DNA from: Agelaius tricolor
Lineage: Eukaryota > Chordata > Aves > Passeriformes > Icteridae
DNA length: 64,000 bases
Reading direction: 5' to 3'
Assembly: GCA_023055355.1 (NCBI GenBank)
Contig: JALJCS010000039.1
Span: 858,001-922,000 of the forward strand
Shown: positions 19,426 through 29,999 of the stretch, one piece after another
How positions within the stretch are numbered: position 1 is the stretch's first letter
How the letters are laid out: each line of letters opens with the position of its first letter
Made by a program: the position numbers and the translations under genes
The notes under the pieces: model-generated
What the model was told of the DNA's origin: nothing
Seen by the model: only the letters and a program-made list of their open reading frames with translations
Databases searched by the model: none

Positions 19426-21601
19426 CCGGTGGGCCTTGGCGCCCGCCGCGTCGTGCCCGGCCGTCCATCCGGCTGCGTGCGCACGGCGTCACTCGCACGC
19501 CCGTTCCGTTCACAAACTCGGCCCCCAGCCGCCGGCCCAGGTTCTCGCCGGGGGCCACACGCCCTTCCCCTTCGCCGCGCGCTGCAGCCCTAGAGAGAGA
19601 GAGGGACCGGAGGCGCGCGGCACCACTGGGCACGGGGGGTCGGAAGGGGGAGAGGGGGGAAAAGCCGCTTGGCGCGGCGAAGCGCGCCACGCGCGTCCGC
19701 CACCATGCGCTCGGGTGGTGCTCACCCCGTGCTACACGGGCGTCGACCCCCGCCCCCCACACCACCCCCTCCCACCCAGGCCTTGCGCCGGTCTGCTGCC
19801 GGTCCGTCCCCGCCGGAGAGCGGCGGCGCGGCTGCAGGCCCCCGAGCCTCTCGCTGCCGCGGCCGGCGCCGCCGAACGCCGGTCGCCTGCGTGCCGCGTG
19901 CGCGCGCCCTGGCGCAGCCTGAATCCTCCTGAGCTCGGCTCTCCTCGGCGTGCGCGCGAGAAAGCCACCCGGGTGCCGGGAGGGAGGGGTGCTTGCCACG
20001 GCCCCTCCCAGAGGCACGCCAGTCCCTTCCCTCACTGCTTCGCCCCTCGAGTGACGGCTGTCCGGCCGTGGCACCCGTCGGTGGCCGAGGTGGAAAGGGT
20101 GAGGGAGTCTGGTGGCGGGGGCGCCTTTGGGGCTCGGAGCAGGCGGCTCCTCCAGCCCTACCTGCACCGGGGAGCAGGACCTTTCCCGGCCGGCAGAGTT
20201 CCCCACTCTCGGGCTGAGCGGCCCCCCTGTCGTGCGGGGCAGAGGAACTCCAAGGGCCGAGGCCTCCGGGCGTTCCGGGCCGTGCTTCATGACGCGCGTG
20301 TGCGCGAGAGCGCACCTGAGATGGTCTCAGTGGTCAGGCGCTCATCACCCGCGCCCGGTAGGGCCCGCCCGTGCTCTCTCTCCTAGGCCCACCGCCATGG
20401 TCTCTTGCGCGCGCAGCACCACGTCTGGCGCGTCTGGCGCCTCTCCTCCCCTCGACTGCCTTTTCTCCTCGAACGCGCACCGGCAGTGCCATTGTCCGCC
20501 GGCTGTCCCCTGGGTCGACCGCCCGCCCACTGGTGGGGGCGAGCACTCAGTGGGCCCTCCGGCGGCGGAGGCCTGCGAGTGTGGGCCACCCTGTGCCGAG
20601 CGGCGGCAGCGCTGCTCAACGGGTGTCCCTCCCTGCAGGGACGGTCAGCCAGACGGCACCTGCCGTCGGCCGGCTGCGATCCCGTCCCGGGCCCCGCTCG
20701 TCGTGTCCTCCAGCCTCCTTGCTGGCCGCATGTGGGCCGCAGGAAGGCGTGCGGGGCGGCCACGGGGGTGCTTCTCCCCACCCGGTCCCCACGTGCAAAC
20801 AAGGAGAGTGGGCGTTGCCCCCCGGCTCAGTGCCGTACCACCTTCCGTCGGGCACGTGCCTGGGGCAAGGGGCCCTGGCGGTGCGACGCGGCGGTCCTGG
20901 GAGTGCGACCCCAGCAGCGGCCAGTTCTCCCATCCGGCAGGCCACGGGCGCTGGCAATGCCGGCTCGGGTCTCGGTGGCGCCAGCCTCGGGCCAGCGGCG
21001 GAGCGCGTCCGCCGGTCGCTCGCCCACCTGGCAGGGGAGCAGTCCCACGGGAGGCGTGCTGGCGGGGGGCCGGTCGTTGTCACATGCCCGTCTCGAGCCC
21101 GGGGGAAGGCCGTGCAGTGGGGGAAGAGAAAAGCCGGCCAGGCAGCAGCGCGGCGGCGCTCTGCGAGGCCCGCGGTGTCAGGGCCGAGGGAGAGCCAGCG
21201 TGTGCAGGGGCCGACGGCCGCGCCCCCAGCCACGTGCCATGTGTGTTGTGCGTGTCGTCCTGTGAAAGCGAGAAGTGGGCGGGCCGTCGTGCCCCCCGCA
21301 TTCTGGCACGCGCCGCCTGGCCCTCCGCACAGAGGCCGGGCCGAGCCCAGGCGCCTGGCCCGCCTCCGAAGGACGGCGTTTGTGAGGTCGGCGTCTCCCC
21401 TCGCGGGGGGAGGCGGTCAGGGGAGCGGGCTCCCCCGCCTCTTGGCCGGCCTTCGGAGAGTGGGTTGCTCCAGTGGTTTTTTTTCCCTCCCCTTCCGTTT
21501 CTGTGTGCTCGTACGGTCGAAGCCAGGCATGCGCCCACGCGTCCTCAGCACCAGAGTAACAAAAAGGGGCCGCTTGGTGTGAGCAGTGCCCGAAAGGCAG
21601 A
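19426..21601 (+). other. rDNA internal transcribed spacer 1
   Basis: About 2.2 kb of very GC-rich sequence between the 18S end and the 5.8S start. This long spacer is in the range seen in birds. Its presence means the copy came from DNA or unprocessed pre-rRNA rather than mature rRNA. The long open frames on both strands reflect GC content, not genes. Confidence 0.85.
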
Positions 21602-21602
21602 A

Positions 21603-21633
<31 letters not shown>

Positions 21634-21668
21634 ATCGATGAAGAACGCAGCTAGCTGTGAGAATTAAT
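21602..21668 (+). pseudogene. 5.8S rRNA fragment, first 67 nt
   Basis: ACTCTTAGCGGTGGATCACT and onward matches the start of vertebrate 5.8S, with CpG-type changes (GTGCGTCG to GTGCATCG, GCTGCGAG to GCTGTGAG). The match stops at GAATTAAT. The following bases are unrelated, so about 90 nt of 5.8S, ITS2 and 28S are absent. Confidence 0.93.
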
Positions 21669-22215
21669 AGCATCACAAGAGAAAGTGAAGAAAAGTGGAG
21701 AGCAACAAGGAGTAGCAGGTGGAAGAGAAGCAGGAATGGGGAGAAGCAGCAAGTTAGAAGCAAAGATACAGCAAGAACTCCCTGCCGTGCCCTCAAGCAG
21801 CAATTGTTGATGTAGAAGGCAGTGCCGGCCTGGCTGGGGGCAGCCTCTGGCACGCACAAAAAGCAGGCATGGAGAGCTCAAGCATGAGGAAGACTTATGA
21901 GCCTTCATCCAAAACGACCACCAGAGGCTGATGACGATGACCACCTTGTGCAGAAACCGTGCTTGTGCTACAAGGGCTTGCATCATCATGGAATTAGAAA
22001 ATGTGTTGCAATATGAAGGTGAGGAAAGTACAATGTGCACATGCAGTAAAACATGTATAAAAGCTAGAACTGTTCTAAGCATGGATGAGTGAGTTTGCGG
22101 CGGAGCAATGCCCCTCACTCCTGGCACTGAATAAACAAATACCTTCTCCATAGGCCTTACACTATGGAGGGCTGTTTTCTTGCCTAGTTTTCGGGCATCA
22201 CCACCACAATCAGAC
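21669..22215 (+). mobile_element. LTR-like element at the rDNA breakpoint
   Basis: TATAAAAG at about 22056, AATAAACAAATACC at about 22130 and a CACCACA-type end near 22210 give a plausible U3-R-U5 order. The left end is unclear and may lie at or just after the rDNA breakpoint. Confidence 0.5.
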
Positions 22216-22559
22216 ACACGGAACAGCTTCTCCTCCCAGTTATCCCTATCCACTGCACATCCCCATGTGTCTGCATTGATGTTCACTGGGGAACCTCCCT
22301 TTTTGTGGCCATCCATGGCCATGCTCAGCAGGGATGCAGATTAGTGTGGACATGAGCTGCCACAGACAGACACGCAGCGACTGAAGCTGAGAGTATATGA
22401 GGCTGGGGAGAGTCTTTTTTTCCAGAATGCAGGAAAGAGAGTCAGAAAAGCACAGCATTCCATTGAAATCTGATTTTTTTGAGAAACTCAGAAACTGATG
22501 GTGTTGTGATGCTACTGCCAATCCCTTCCATGAAAATAATTCATTTCAGGAAGGAGCAA
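22216..22559. other. Non-coding, unassigned
   Basis: No feature recognised between the LTR-like element and the start of the MROH-associated duplicated flank. Confidence 0.4.
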
Positions 22560-23642
22560 CATCATCTGACAGAGACCAAGTGTTGCCAGCAGTTGCTCCA
22601 GGTGCTCTGCCCATCAGCCCCTGCAGGAAGCACAGCCCCCAATGCAGGTGGGCTGTGGCTCCCTGTGGCACAGAAGCCCCCCGGGGGCACAGGTCTCTGG
22701 GGCAGGAGACGGGCACCAGCGCTGCCAGGGCTCGGGGGGTGGCAGCTCTGCTTGGGCGGGGACTCTGCCACAGCTGCTGCTATCAGCGCTGCCCGGGCCC
22801 CAGGGCTCAGAGCAGCATTCGTGCCCGGGCCCACACGTTCCTTGTTCATGTCACACCCGCGGGTTTAGGATGGCCACGGGCCGGGACGTGTCCCAAGGAG
22901 GCCGTGCCAGCTTCCCTGGAAGGCCCCGGGCCCTTTCCAGCGCAGCTGCGTCAGCAGCCCTGGGGGCTCCTTCTGCTGCCCTGAGCCCGCAGAGCAGGGC
23001 AGCGTTTGCTGATGCTCTGAGCCCTTCCTAAAGATCCTGTGGGGCTGCCTTAGACACCTGGGGCCAGGCATTCCTTCCAGCCTGGGCCACTTTGGCTGGG
23101 CTGGGGGTGGCCCCAGGGCAGGCGGCAGTGTGTGCAAGGGCCCTGGGTGGCACGCTGCAGCACGGTCACCGTGCCATGGAATGGAACCCGGTGTCCAAGG
23201 GCCCTTTGTGACACGTGGTGACATAGGAGCTGGTGGTGACAAGAGCAGGCCACAGTGCTTGGAGCACGCGACGGGACAGGACGGGACAGAGCGGTGCTGT
23301 GAGGAGCCCCCGCACAGCGCGCTCGTTCGTTTCCCACCCGGAGCTCTTCCAGGGCGTTGTTCCTGCAGCTGAGCTCGAGGCCAGACCACAGGACTTGCTG
23401 ACCCGTGGTCTCCCTGAGGTTTTTCTTCTTCAGGACCCTTCGAGGCCAGACCCCAATCCTTGACAGGAGTCTCCTGTCCTTGTGGCAGGAGCCCTTGAGA
23501 CCGAGTGCAGGACTTGCTGTCCCGCAGCCTTCCCGAGGCTTCTGTCTTGGAGGGGCCTTCCAGGCACAGCTGCAGGACTTGGCGACTTGGAGCTTTTCCA
23601 AGGGCACCTCTCCTGCAAATAGCCACAAATCCAGTCAGAGAT
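22560..23642 (+). repeat. MROH 5' flank duplication, copy A
   Basis: About 1.1 kb upstream of MROH copy A that recurs upstream of copy B (49370-50424) and copy C (57590-58479), nearly base for base over the first 500 bp. It probably holds promoter or 5' UTR sequence and marks the unit of duplication. Overlapping open frames are not conserved in length among the copies. Confidence 0.85.
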
Positions 23643-25190
23643 ATGGAGCAGAGACCCCCAAGAGTGTCCAAGATGGCCTGGCTGGAGGAGGAGGAAGAAG
23701 GCCCTGCAGCTGCCCCAGCACAGGAGACTGAGGAGGTGGTGCCTTTCCATCCACCGCAGGAGGGTGAGTGGCAGAGCTGGGCTGCAGGGCTGGAGCCTGC
23801 AGCCAGCTTGACCCCATGCCATGCCATGCCATGCCATGCCATGCCATGCCATGCCATGCCATGCCATGCCATGCCATGCCATGCCATGCCATGCCCTGCC
23901 ATGCCATGCCATGCCATCCTATCCCATGCCATGCCATCCTATCCCATGCCATCCCCAGGGGAAATGCCCATGGACAGGATGGAAGAGGGCCCAGGCAGAC
24001 ACCCTGCAGTGGCCCTGCTCCATCCCCTGGGGCCTCCTGGGGCTCTCCCAGCCTGGGGGGGCACAGGGCTGGGCTGTGTTCTCCGGCCTCTCCCGCAGCC
24101 CCTCAGCTCTGGCTGCGCTCGCTCCTTGCCAGATGCAGCCCTGGAGCGCACACAAGAGCAGGAATCCAGCCGTGGCTGCTTCCGCAGCACAGCCCAGGTA
24201 CCTGCAGCCACCCCCAGCTGGGCTGGGCCTGCTGTCCCTGCTCAGCCCAGCACCGTGTGTGCAGCACTCCATGCAACATCTCCGGCTTCCTGCCCTTCTC
24301 CTACAGTTCATCTGCAAATTCCTAAAGAGAATGCAGGAGGAAGAGACCATCTCCATGGGCACTGGGCTCAGAGCATACTCACCCATGTTCCAAAGCAAGA
24401 CCAGCGCTGCCCTCCTGTGTATGCTTGTAGAGGAAGGTTTTTACTATCCAGACCAAGTAAGCAGCCTGTGGGCAGGGTTTGATCCTGACAGGAATTGCTT
24501 GGCCTCCCAAGCCACGCATGCTGGTTGCTGTGAGCCTTTGAGGCCACATGGCAGTGCGCAGGGAAGGGAAGCACGTCTCTGGGCAAGCTGGGAACATTGC
24601 TCCCTCTGGCAGCTTCCCAAGTCTCCCTGTGCCTTCTGCAGGTGCCCGCCATGGTGAGGTTCATCCACCAGTGGCTCGTGGCCAATGACTGTGCTGAGCC
24701 CAGGCTGGACGAGGCCCTGCTGGACCTCACGGAAGCACAGCCAGATGACGCAGTCCTGACGCTGCTGCGTGTGGCCCCGTCCTGTGACAGGTATGGGGCC
24801 CACCTGCCCAGAGAGCTCAGGCCTCCCCAGCCCATCACCCTGTACAGCCTGCCACAGGTGTCTGAGCAACAGAGACTTCCAGGGCCCTCTGGCTGCTGCC
24901 TTTCCCAGCCCTGGCACGTTGGCCCCTGAGCCTGCTGCCATGCTCCCTCCCTGCCCCTCAGGGCTCTGTCCCCACAGGCCTGGGCTGCCTGGCTGCTGCT
25001 GGCCAGGGCCAGTGGGCAGAGGCAGAACTGGCAGCCAGCTCAGCTCCCCCTGGTGCTGTGTCTGAGACCCCCATGAGACAGAGCTCTGACCCCGCAGAGC
25101 TGCCATGGCCATGTGGAAGACCATCATGGGCTCAGCCAGGACTGCAGAGCTGGCACAGCTGATCCTCCTGGATGTGTGTCCTAGGGTGAC
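23643..25190 (+). pseudogene. MROH copy A: five 5' exons, truncated by an LTR
   Basis: Maestro heat-like repeat family. Exons are 23643-23763 (ATG start, acidic EEEEE segment), 24133-24197, 24307-24456, 24642-24790 and 25098-about 25190. All complete introns are GT-AG and the frames join. Exon 4 (VPAMVRFIHQWLVANDC...) and exon 5 (AAMAMWKTIMGS...) match exons 4 and 5 of copy B. Exon 3 is 150 bp against 333 bp in copy B, so the acidic middle section is missing. Exon 5 breaks off after LLDVCPRV, where an LTR begins; the HEAT-repeat body encoded by later exons is absent. Family function is poorly known (HEAT scaffolds). A truncated product of about 190 residues is possible, but decay is more likely. 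Confidence 0.85.
23815..23950. repeat. CCATG pentanucleotide array in MROH A intron 1
   Basis: About 18 near-perfect CCATG units followed by CCATC and CCTATC variants. It lies at the same intron position as the CCATC arrays in copy B (about 50593-50630) and copy C (about 58897-58930). Confidence 0.97.
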
Positions 25191-25799
25191 GGTATGATGC
25201 TTGTATCCCCATTCATGTGTTCTGTGAATGTTGGATATTATGTTCTGTACCTTTAAGACTGGCTCTGAAGAGGGAAAGTTTTGTTTTGCTTTTCTTATCA
25301 GCCTGGCGGGACACAGAGACTGCAGCTTTTGCTTTTTCTGCTTTTGCTTTTCACTTTGCTTTCTCCCACTCTTGCTTGCTTCGCTTCTGCTTGCTTTGCT
25401 TGTTAGCTAGTTTAGCTGAACTGTCCAATATCTTCCTGGACTGTTTCTCCTTTCCTTTTTCTGATCATTTCCAACCTGCTCCAGACTGGGACCTAGAAAA
25501 CCCCAAGATTCTGCACCTTCTGGCCTGCAGCAGCTGCCCCAGTGCCGGAGGGACTGAGAACAGAGTGGCCAACCCCCAAGAGAGACTTTCTGAATTTGTC
25601 ATCTCTTTTCAGTGTTGCCATCTGGTATTGTTCATTTTGTGTGCTGGGGGGTGCTGTGCCTATTAAATAAACAGGTTCTTTCCACTCCTCTCCGAGGAAT
25701 CCTTCCCGAACCAGTTGGGGGGAGGGGCCGTGGGGGTTTGCTTACTGGAGGGGACCTAATTTGGAAATTCTCCTCCAAATTTGCCCTAAACCAGGACAA
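25191..25799 (+). mobile_element. LTR cutting off MROH copy A
   Basis: Starts around the TG near 25197 and contains CTGTACCTTTAAGACTGGCT, a CTTTTGCTTTT-rich part, and ATTAAATAAACAGG near 25664 as polyadenylation signal. The right end is placed at AAACCAGGACA. The element replaces the rest of MROH exon 5. Confidence 0.7.
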
Positions 25800-26452
25800 G
25801 TTGGCAGTAACCAAGGCCCGGGATCCTGCCTTCAGTTTTGGACTCCGACATTCTCTCTTCAAAGCTTCTTTAATAGCTGAAACACATCTTGATTAAAGAG
25901 AGACACCTGAAGAGATTTCTTCTGTTCCTCCTTTGCAGCAGGGTGGGGTTCGGTGTGCCTTGCTGTAGACCACTGGCTTCACTGTCTCACGTCTATGCCT
26001 CAGTCAAAACATGGCAGCATGAGGCTGAGGGGAGAGCAGTGAGGTAACAGCGGGAGCCACGCTGACGTCTCCAACACCACCCTTTCACCTAAGCAGGGCA
26101 AAGCACTATGAAAGCTTTCCAGCCCTGCCTTGCACACTCAGCCCATGCTGGCCCATGCTGGCCTCAAGGACCAAGCCCATCTCAGTGTGCCCCTCTGCAG
26201 TGCAAACAGCTGGCATCTGCCCAAGGGGTGCCCACAAACGCATCTGCCCTGTGTGAAATACAAAGCTGTGTTTTGTGTCAGGTACAAACAGGCGACGTGT
26301 GTATTTGTGAATGAGAAATGTGTGGACATCGACAATGGGATAGTTGTGAATTCTAATAATAACTGAGGAAAATAAAGCATGGAAAAAGGCCTTTGAACCT
26401 ATCTTTTGTTTGCAATTCACCCTGGTTGATTTAGGAGCATTGGAATTAAGGT
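25800..26452. other. Non-coding, unassigned
   Basis: No coding exon recognised. AATAAAGC near 26371 could be the end of a transcript or element, but nothing upstream supports a gene. Confidence 0.4.
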
Positions 26453-27095
26453 GTTAAGGATGTTGCTTTTTGCTTGCATTTAATCCATAAAAAAGCTCTG
26501 CAATAATAACCTTTTGAAGTATAATTTTAGAATATTACTTGTATTCTTGAAACTATAGCTTTGGAATATATATAAAGGAAATATGCTTATCTCACGCCTT
26601 ATGGAAGCAGAGAAAAACAGCTTGAGAAAGGAAGATCAACATCACCTCAAGGATTTATGGTTTCGACCAAAGGGAAGCTAGACATCACTGTTATTAGATT
26701 TATAGTCTTTGCAATTAAAAGGTGGACACATCTGGGGAGCTGGACTCCACCAGATGGGATTCGTCTTTCTTCTTTTGGAAACTGGACCACCACCATCTGT
26801 GGATACTCCTTTGAAAATACATCCTGAGAAATTAAAATCACAACAGTGTATAGAATTGTGATGTAATAATTTGGAAGAAAAATTGCTGATGAGTAAAAAT
26901 TGGAAATAGAAACTGTTGAAAAAAAAAGCTGAGGAGTACCCCTATAAATACCTGTAACCCTCAAGTATCGGTGTGCAGTTGGAGGGAACACTTCCCCCAC
27001 TGTACCCAGCGCTGTATTGCTCATACTTTACCATATTAAATAATAAATTGATTGCTGCTTGAATATTGGCCTAGTCAAGCCTCTTATTCATAACA
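26453..27095 (+). mobile_element. Solo LTR, ERVL-like appearance
   Basis: Begins TGTTAAGGATG and ends ATTCATAACA. TATAAATACC lies at about 26944 and AATAATAAATTG at about 27041, giving a normal spacing for promoter and polyadenylation signal. AT-rich body. Confidence 0.7.
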
Positions 27096-27467
27096 GAGCT
27101 CAAGGTGCTGCAGGTGAGGTTTGGGTTCCCTTAGAGAATAGTCAGGGGTGGCGAGCACTGGAAGATGCAGCTGCAGTCCACATCCATGTCCCTTTCAGTG
27201 CTGCCTTTAGGGTGTCTGCAGCCTGGATCCAGAGCGCCCTGGGGGGCTCCTGCCTCTGCCTTTGCACTCAGGGTGAGGATGCCCAGCAGCCGCTGAGGCC
27301 GGCAGTGGGGACCAGGGCTGGGGCTTGTGGCCTGGCAGGTGCGGCTCTGGGGGCTGTGACACGCCAGGGCACGGGTCACTGTCACTGCCCTCCGGAGCCC
27401 TGGCTAGCTCTGTGATGCTCCAGGGACAATGGCAAGAGAGGGGAACTGGCTAGGTTAGGGTTTTGCC
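27096..27467. other. Non-coding, unassigned
   Basis: GC-moderate sequence without recognisable exons or repeats. Confidence 0.4.
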
Positions 27468-27997
27468 TGAGCCAGAACCTCTAGGCCAGCTGCCTAGCAG
27501 TAGAAACCCCCGGAGGACCGAGTGAAGGAGGCAGAGGAGGCTCTTCTGTGGTGTGAAATGCAGCGAATTCATTTGGAGAGGCGGTGGAAGGCACTTACAA
27601 CAACACCCGCAACGAAATACAGAAGTTAAAAGAAGCCCCAGAACCCCTGTGCACGGGTTTTTAAAATCTTTCAAAACGGGGATTAGACACCATATAGTAA
27701 CCAATAATCGACCCTCGGGGTGTGGTTTTGAGGGCTACAACAAATCAGAACAAGGGGAGGAGAGAGGGTTGGGACAGAGATTGGAGCTTGGGGTGAGGGA
27801 CAGGGAACTGTCTGGAACAAAGGGTAGGGTTTGGGCTGATGGATGGGCCAAAGGGGCCGGGTTGTCTTGACAGAGAGGGAAAAATCTGGTCAGGAGGGAG
27901 GGGATTCCTTGAGGGACACTTGGGTAGGAGGGCATAACACAGGGGAGAAACTGACTGTAATAACTCGGGGAACACTTGAACACACCACAAGCTAACA
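27468..27997 (-). mobile_element. Solo LTR, minus strand
   Basis: Read on the minus strand it opens TGTTAGCTTGTGGTGTGTT and ends near TTCTGGCTCA. A CCAAT-type ATTGG and a TATATGG lie in the middle. The start resembles the plus-strand LTR at 37049 (TGTTGTGGTGTG), so they may belong to related families. Confidence 0.65.
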
Positions 27998-29487
27998 GAA
28001 CATTTGGCTCAGAAACTAACACAGCGCAACACAGACATTCAGGCTTTCAGCAGCCGAGAGGTGGCACTGTCAGAACCCGCGGCAGCTGCTGAAAGCCATC
28101 TCTCTCCTTCAGGCTCTTGCTGGGTGGGAAGGGCCTGCGAGCTGTGGGGGCTGCACTCCCCCTGTGCTGGGAGGATGATCTGTACCAGGGGAGAGCAGAA
28201 AGCTGCCACGGTGAGCAGAACATGCTCAGAGCATTACAGTTCAGAGAATGGCACTGCCCTGAAGGGCAAAAAGCTTGAAAGCATAGAATTCTGTGCAGCG
28301 CCGTTGCACAAATTTTCTCTTCAAGAACGTGCCCATTTTTGTAAACTGTAGATGAATACTCTGAGTTTTATAGAATACATGGGGTTTTTTCTTAAGGGTT
28401 TTGGGAGAACTCTCAAGTTTATTTCTATCTGCATTTTACATCCAGCATGTGTACAGGTTTTTAAAATTTTTCTTTTGTAAATACTTAGGGGAAAAAAATA
28501 CCCAAGCATTTTTTAATCCTTTGGAATATTGTGATTAATATTTTTAGAAAGAAAACCTTGTTGAACATGGTTCAAATGTGAAAACACAGAGACAAGAAAA
28601 ATAGCATAAAAATCTTTTTTAAAAGGGTGTATAATGAGGACTGCAGAACTAAGTCCTCCAAGGGCAAATTCTTCAAGAATGGCCAAGATACTTCCTTAAA
28701 TGAAGGGAAATATGACCTGAAGCCATACAAAGTACAGCCAAAGCAAATGAAAACCCTTTGGAAAAGAGGGAATTTTGCCCGTGACATCAGTCTGTTGGGA
28801 TAACTGAGGGATGCCCATCATCCTTGCACTGTATTCCTTGACATTTGTAGTGTGTTTTCTCCCAGTTTCTGTGAAGTGAATAAGAAGCTGCAGTTGTTTA
28901 CCCTTAATTTAAGCTCCTAGGGCAATTACCAAGCACCATAAATGTTTTTTTGTAGCTGAGCAGGATTGAGTTTCCCAAATCTTCTACAAAGCAGAAGGGA
29001 ACCACACAGTTACTTGTGCTAATGTTAATGAAGGGTTTCATGAAAGCAGGTGAATGAGAGCATTGCATTATAAAACTTCCACATTCAAGGAAACAGGAGT
29101 GCACTTGGAATAAAGCATATGAGGCTAGATTAACATCACAACAGGATAAAAGAAAATTACTTGGCAGGAAGTGATGTAGGGGGAAAAAAGCCATTTCTGA
29201 TACATGTGCATGCATTTGTAAGCTAAAAGAGAAAAAGAAGGGCAGAGATAATAAGGAACAAAGATTTTAAAATTGCACTGTGCAGAAGAGACACACGAAC
29301 TACCAGTGTGAACACAGCTGAGAGATTCAGCTTGGAGATGGATTAGAGTGGAATCCATTCACCAAAGGTCTCTGGTGCACACGAGTGCAAAGACTGAGGA
29401 AAAAAGGAGAACAGTTTAGTTTCTGAAAGCCATTTAGATTCCTGGAAGCATTGTCTAGAGATCTAAAATCTAAAGCCTCAGAGAATC
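27998..29487. other. Non-coding, unassigned
   Basis: AT-rich in its second half. No exon, RNA gene or assignable repeat recognised. Confidence 0.4.
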
Positions 29488-29950
29488 TGAACCTAAAACA
29501 TCCCCAAACATCTCAGGCGAGAACCCCTGAGTAGTGGCTGCGTCTGCTGTGTGGTGATGCAGGCGAGAGCAGGACTGCCAAGTGCTGAGGCAAAGGAAGG
29601 AAGGAGTGGACACGCGTTTGGATGCCCAGGCGCTGTATTTGACCCAGGCGGGGCCAGTGACGGTGTCAGGTAAGAACCGTTAGGGAGGCACCTATAAAGG
29701 GGAAAGGCGTAACGGACGGGGACACGAGGGACCAACAAACAGAACCGGGGCGGGGCACGAGGGACACAACTGAACCAATAGGAAGGGCCTGGGAGCGGGA
29801 AAAGGCTCAGGGGACAAATCATATGTTAGGTGAGGGATGATTGACATAGAAGAGTCTCGACCTGAGAGGGGACGGTTACAATGATTGACAGGTAACAGGT
29901 GGAAGGAATGAACCATTACAAGGGAGAACATGGGGGGAACTGTGATGTCA
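29488..29950 (-). mobile_element. ERV2 3' LTR
   Basis: On the minus strand it starts TGACATCACAGTTCC and ends near GATGTTTTAGGTTCA. It contains an ATTGG box, a TTTATAGG TATA-like site and shares a TTGTAATGGTTCA block with the plus-strand LTR at 37049-37630. End points are approximate. Confidence 0.6.
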
Positions 29951-29999
29951 AACCAAATTCTTAACTTATAAATTAACCAACTTTACAATAAACCCATAA

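Noticed and set aside
19400..21620. Long open frames on both strands (up to about 500 codons) in ITS1
   Set aside because: They lie in very GC-rich rDNA spacer where stops are rare, overlap on all frames and show no domain. They are not genes.
23815..23950. CRISPR-like regular repeat
   Set aside because: Units are 5 bp without spacers; the DNA is vertebrate. It is a microsatellite.
22865..24660. Open frames of up to 355 codons across the CCATG array
   Set aside because: Pentamers give stop-free frames with a repeated His-Gly-Met-Ala-Trp or Met-Pro-Cys-His-Ala pattern. The real coding follows the MROH splice sites.
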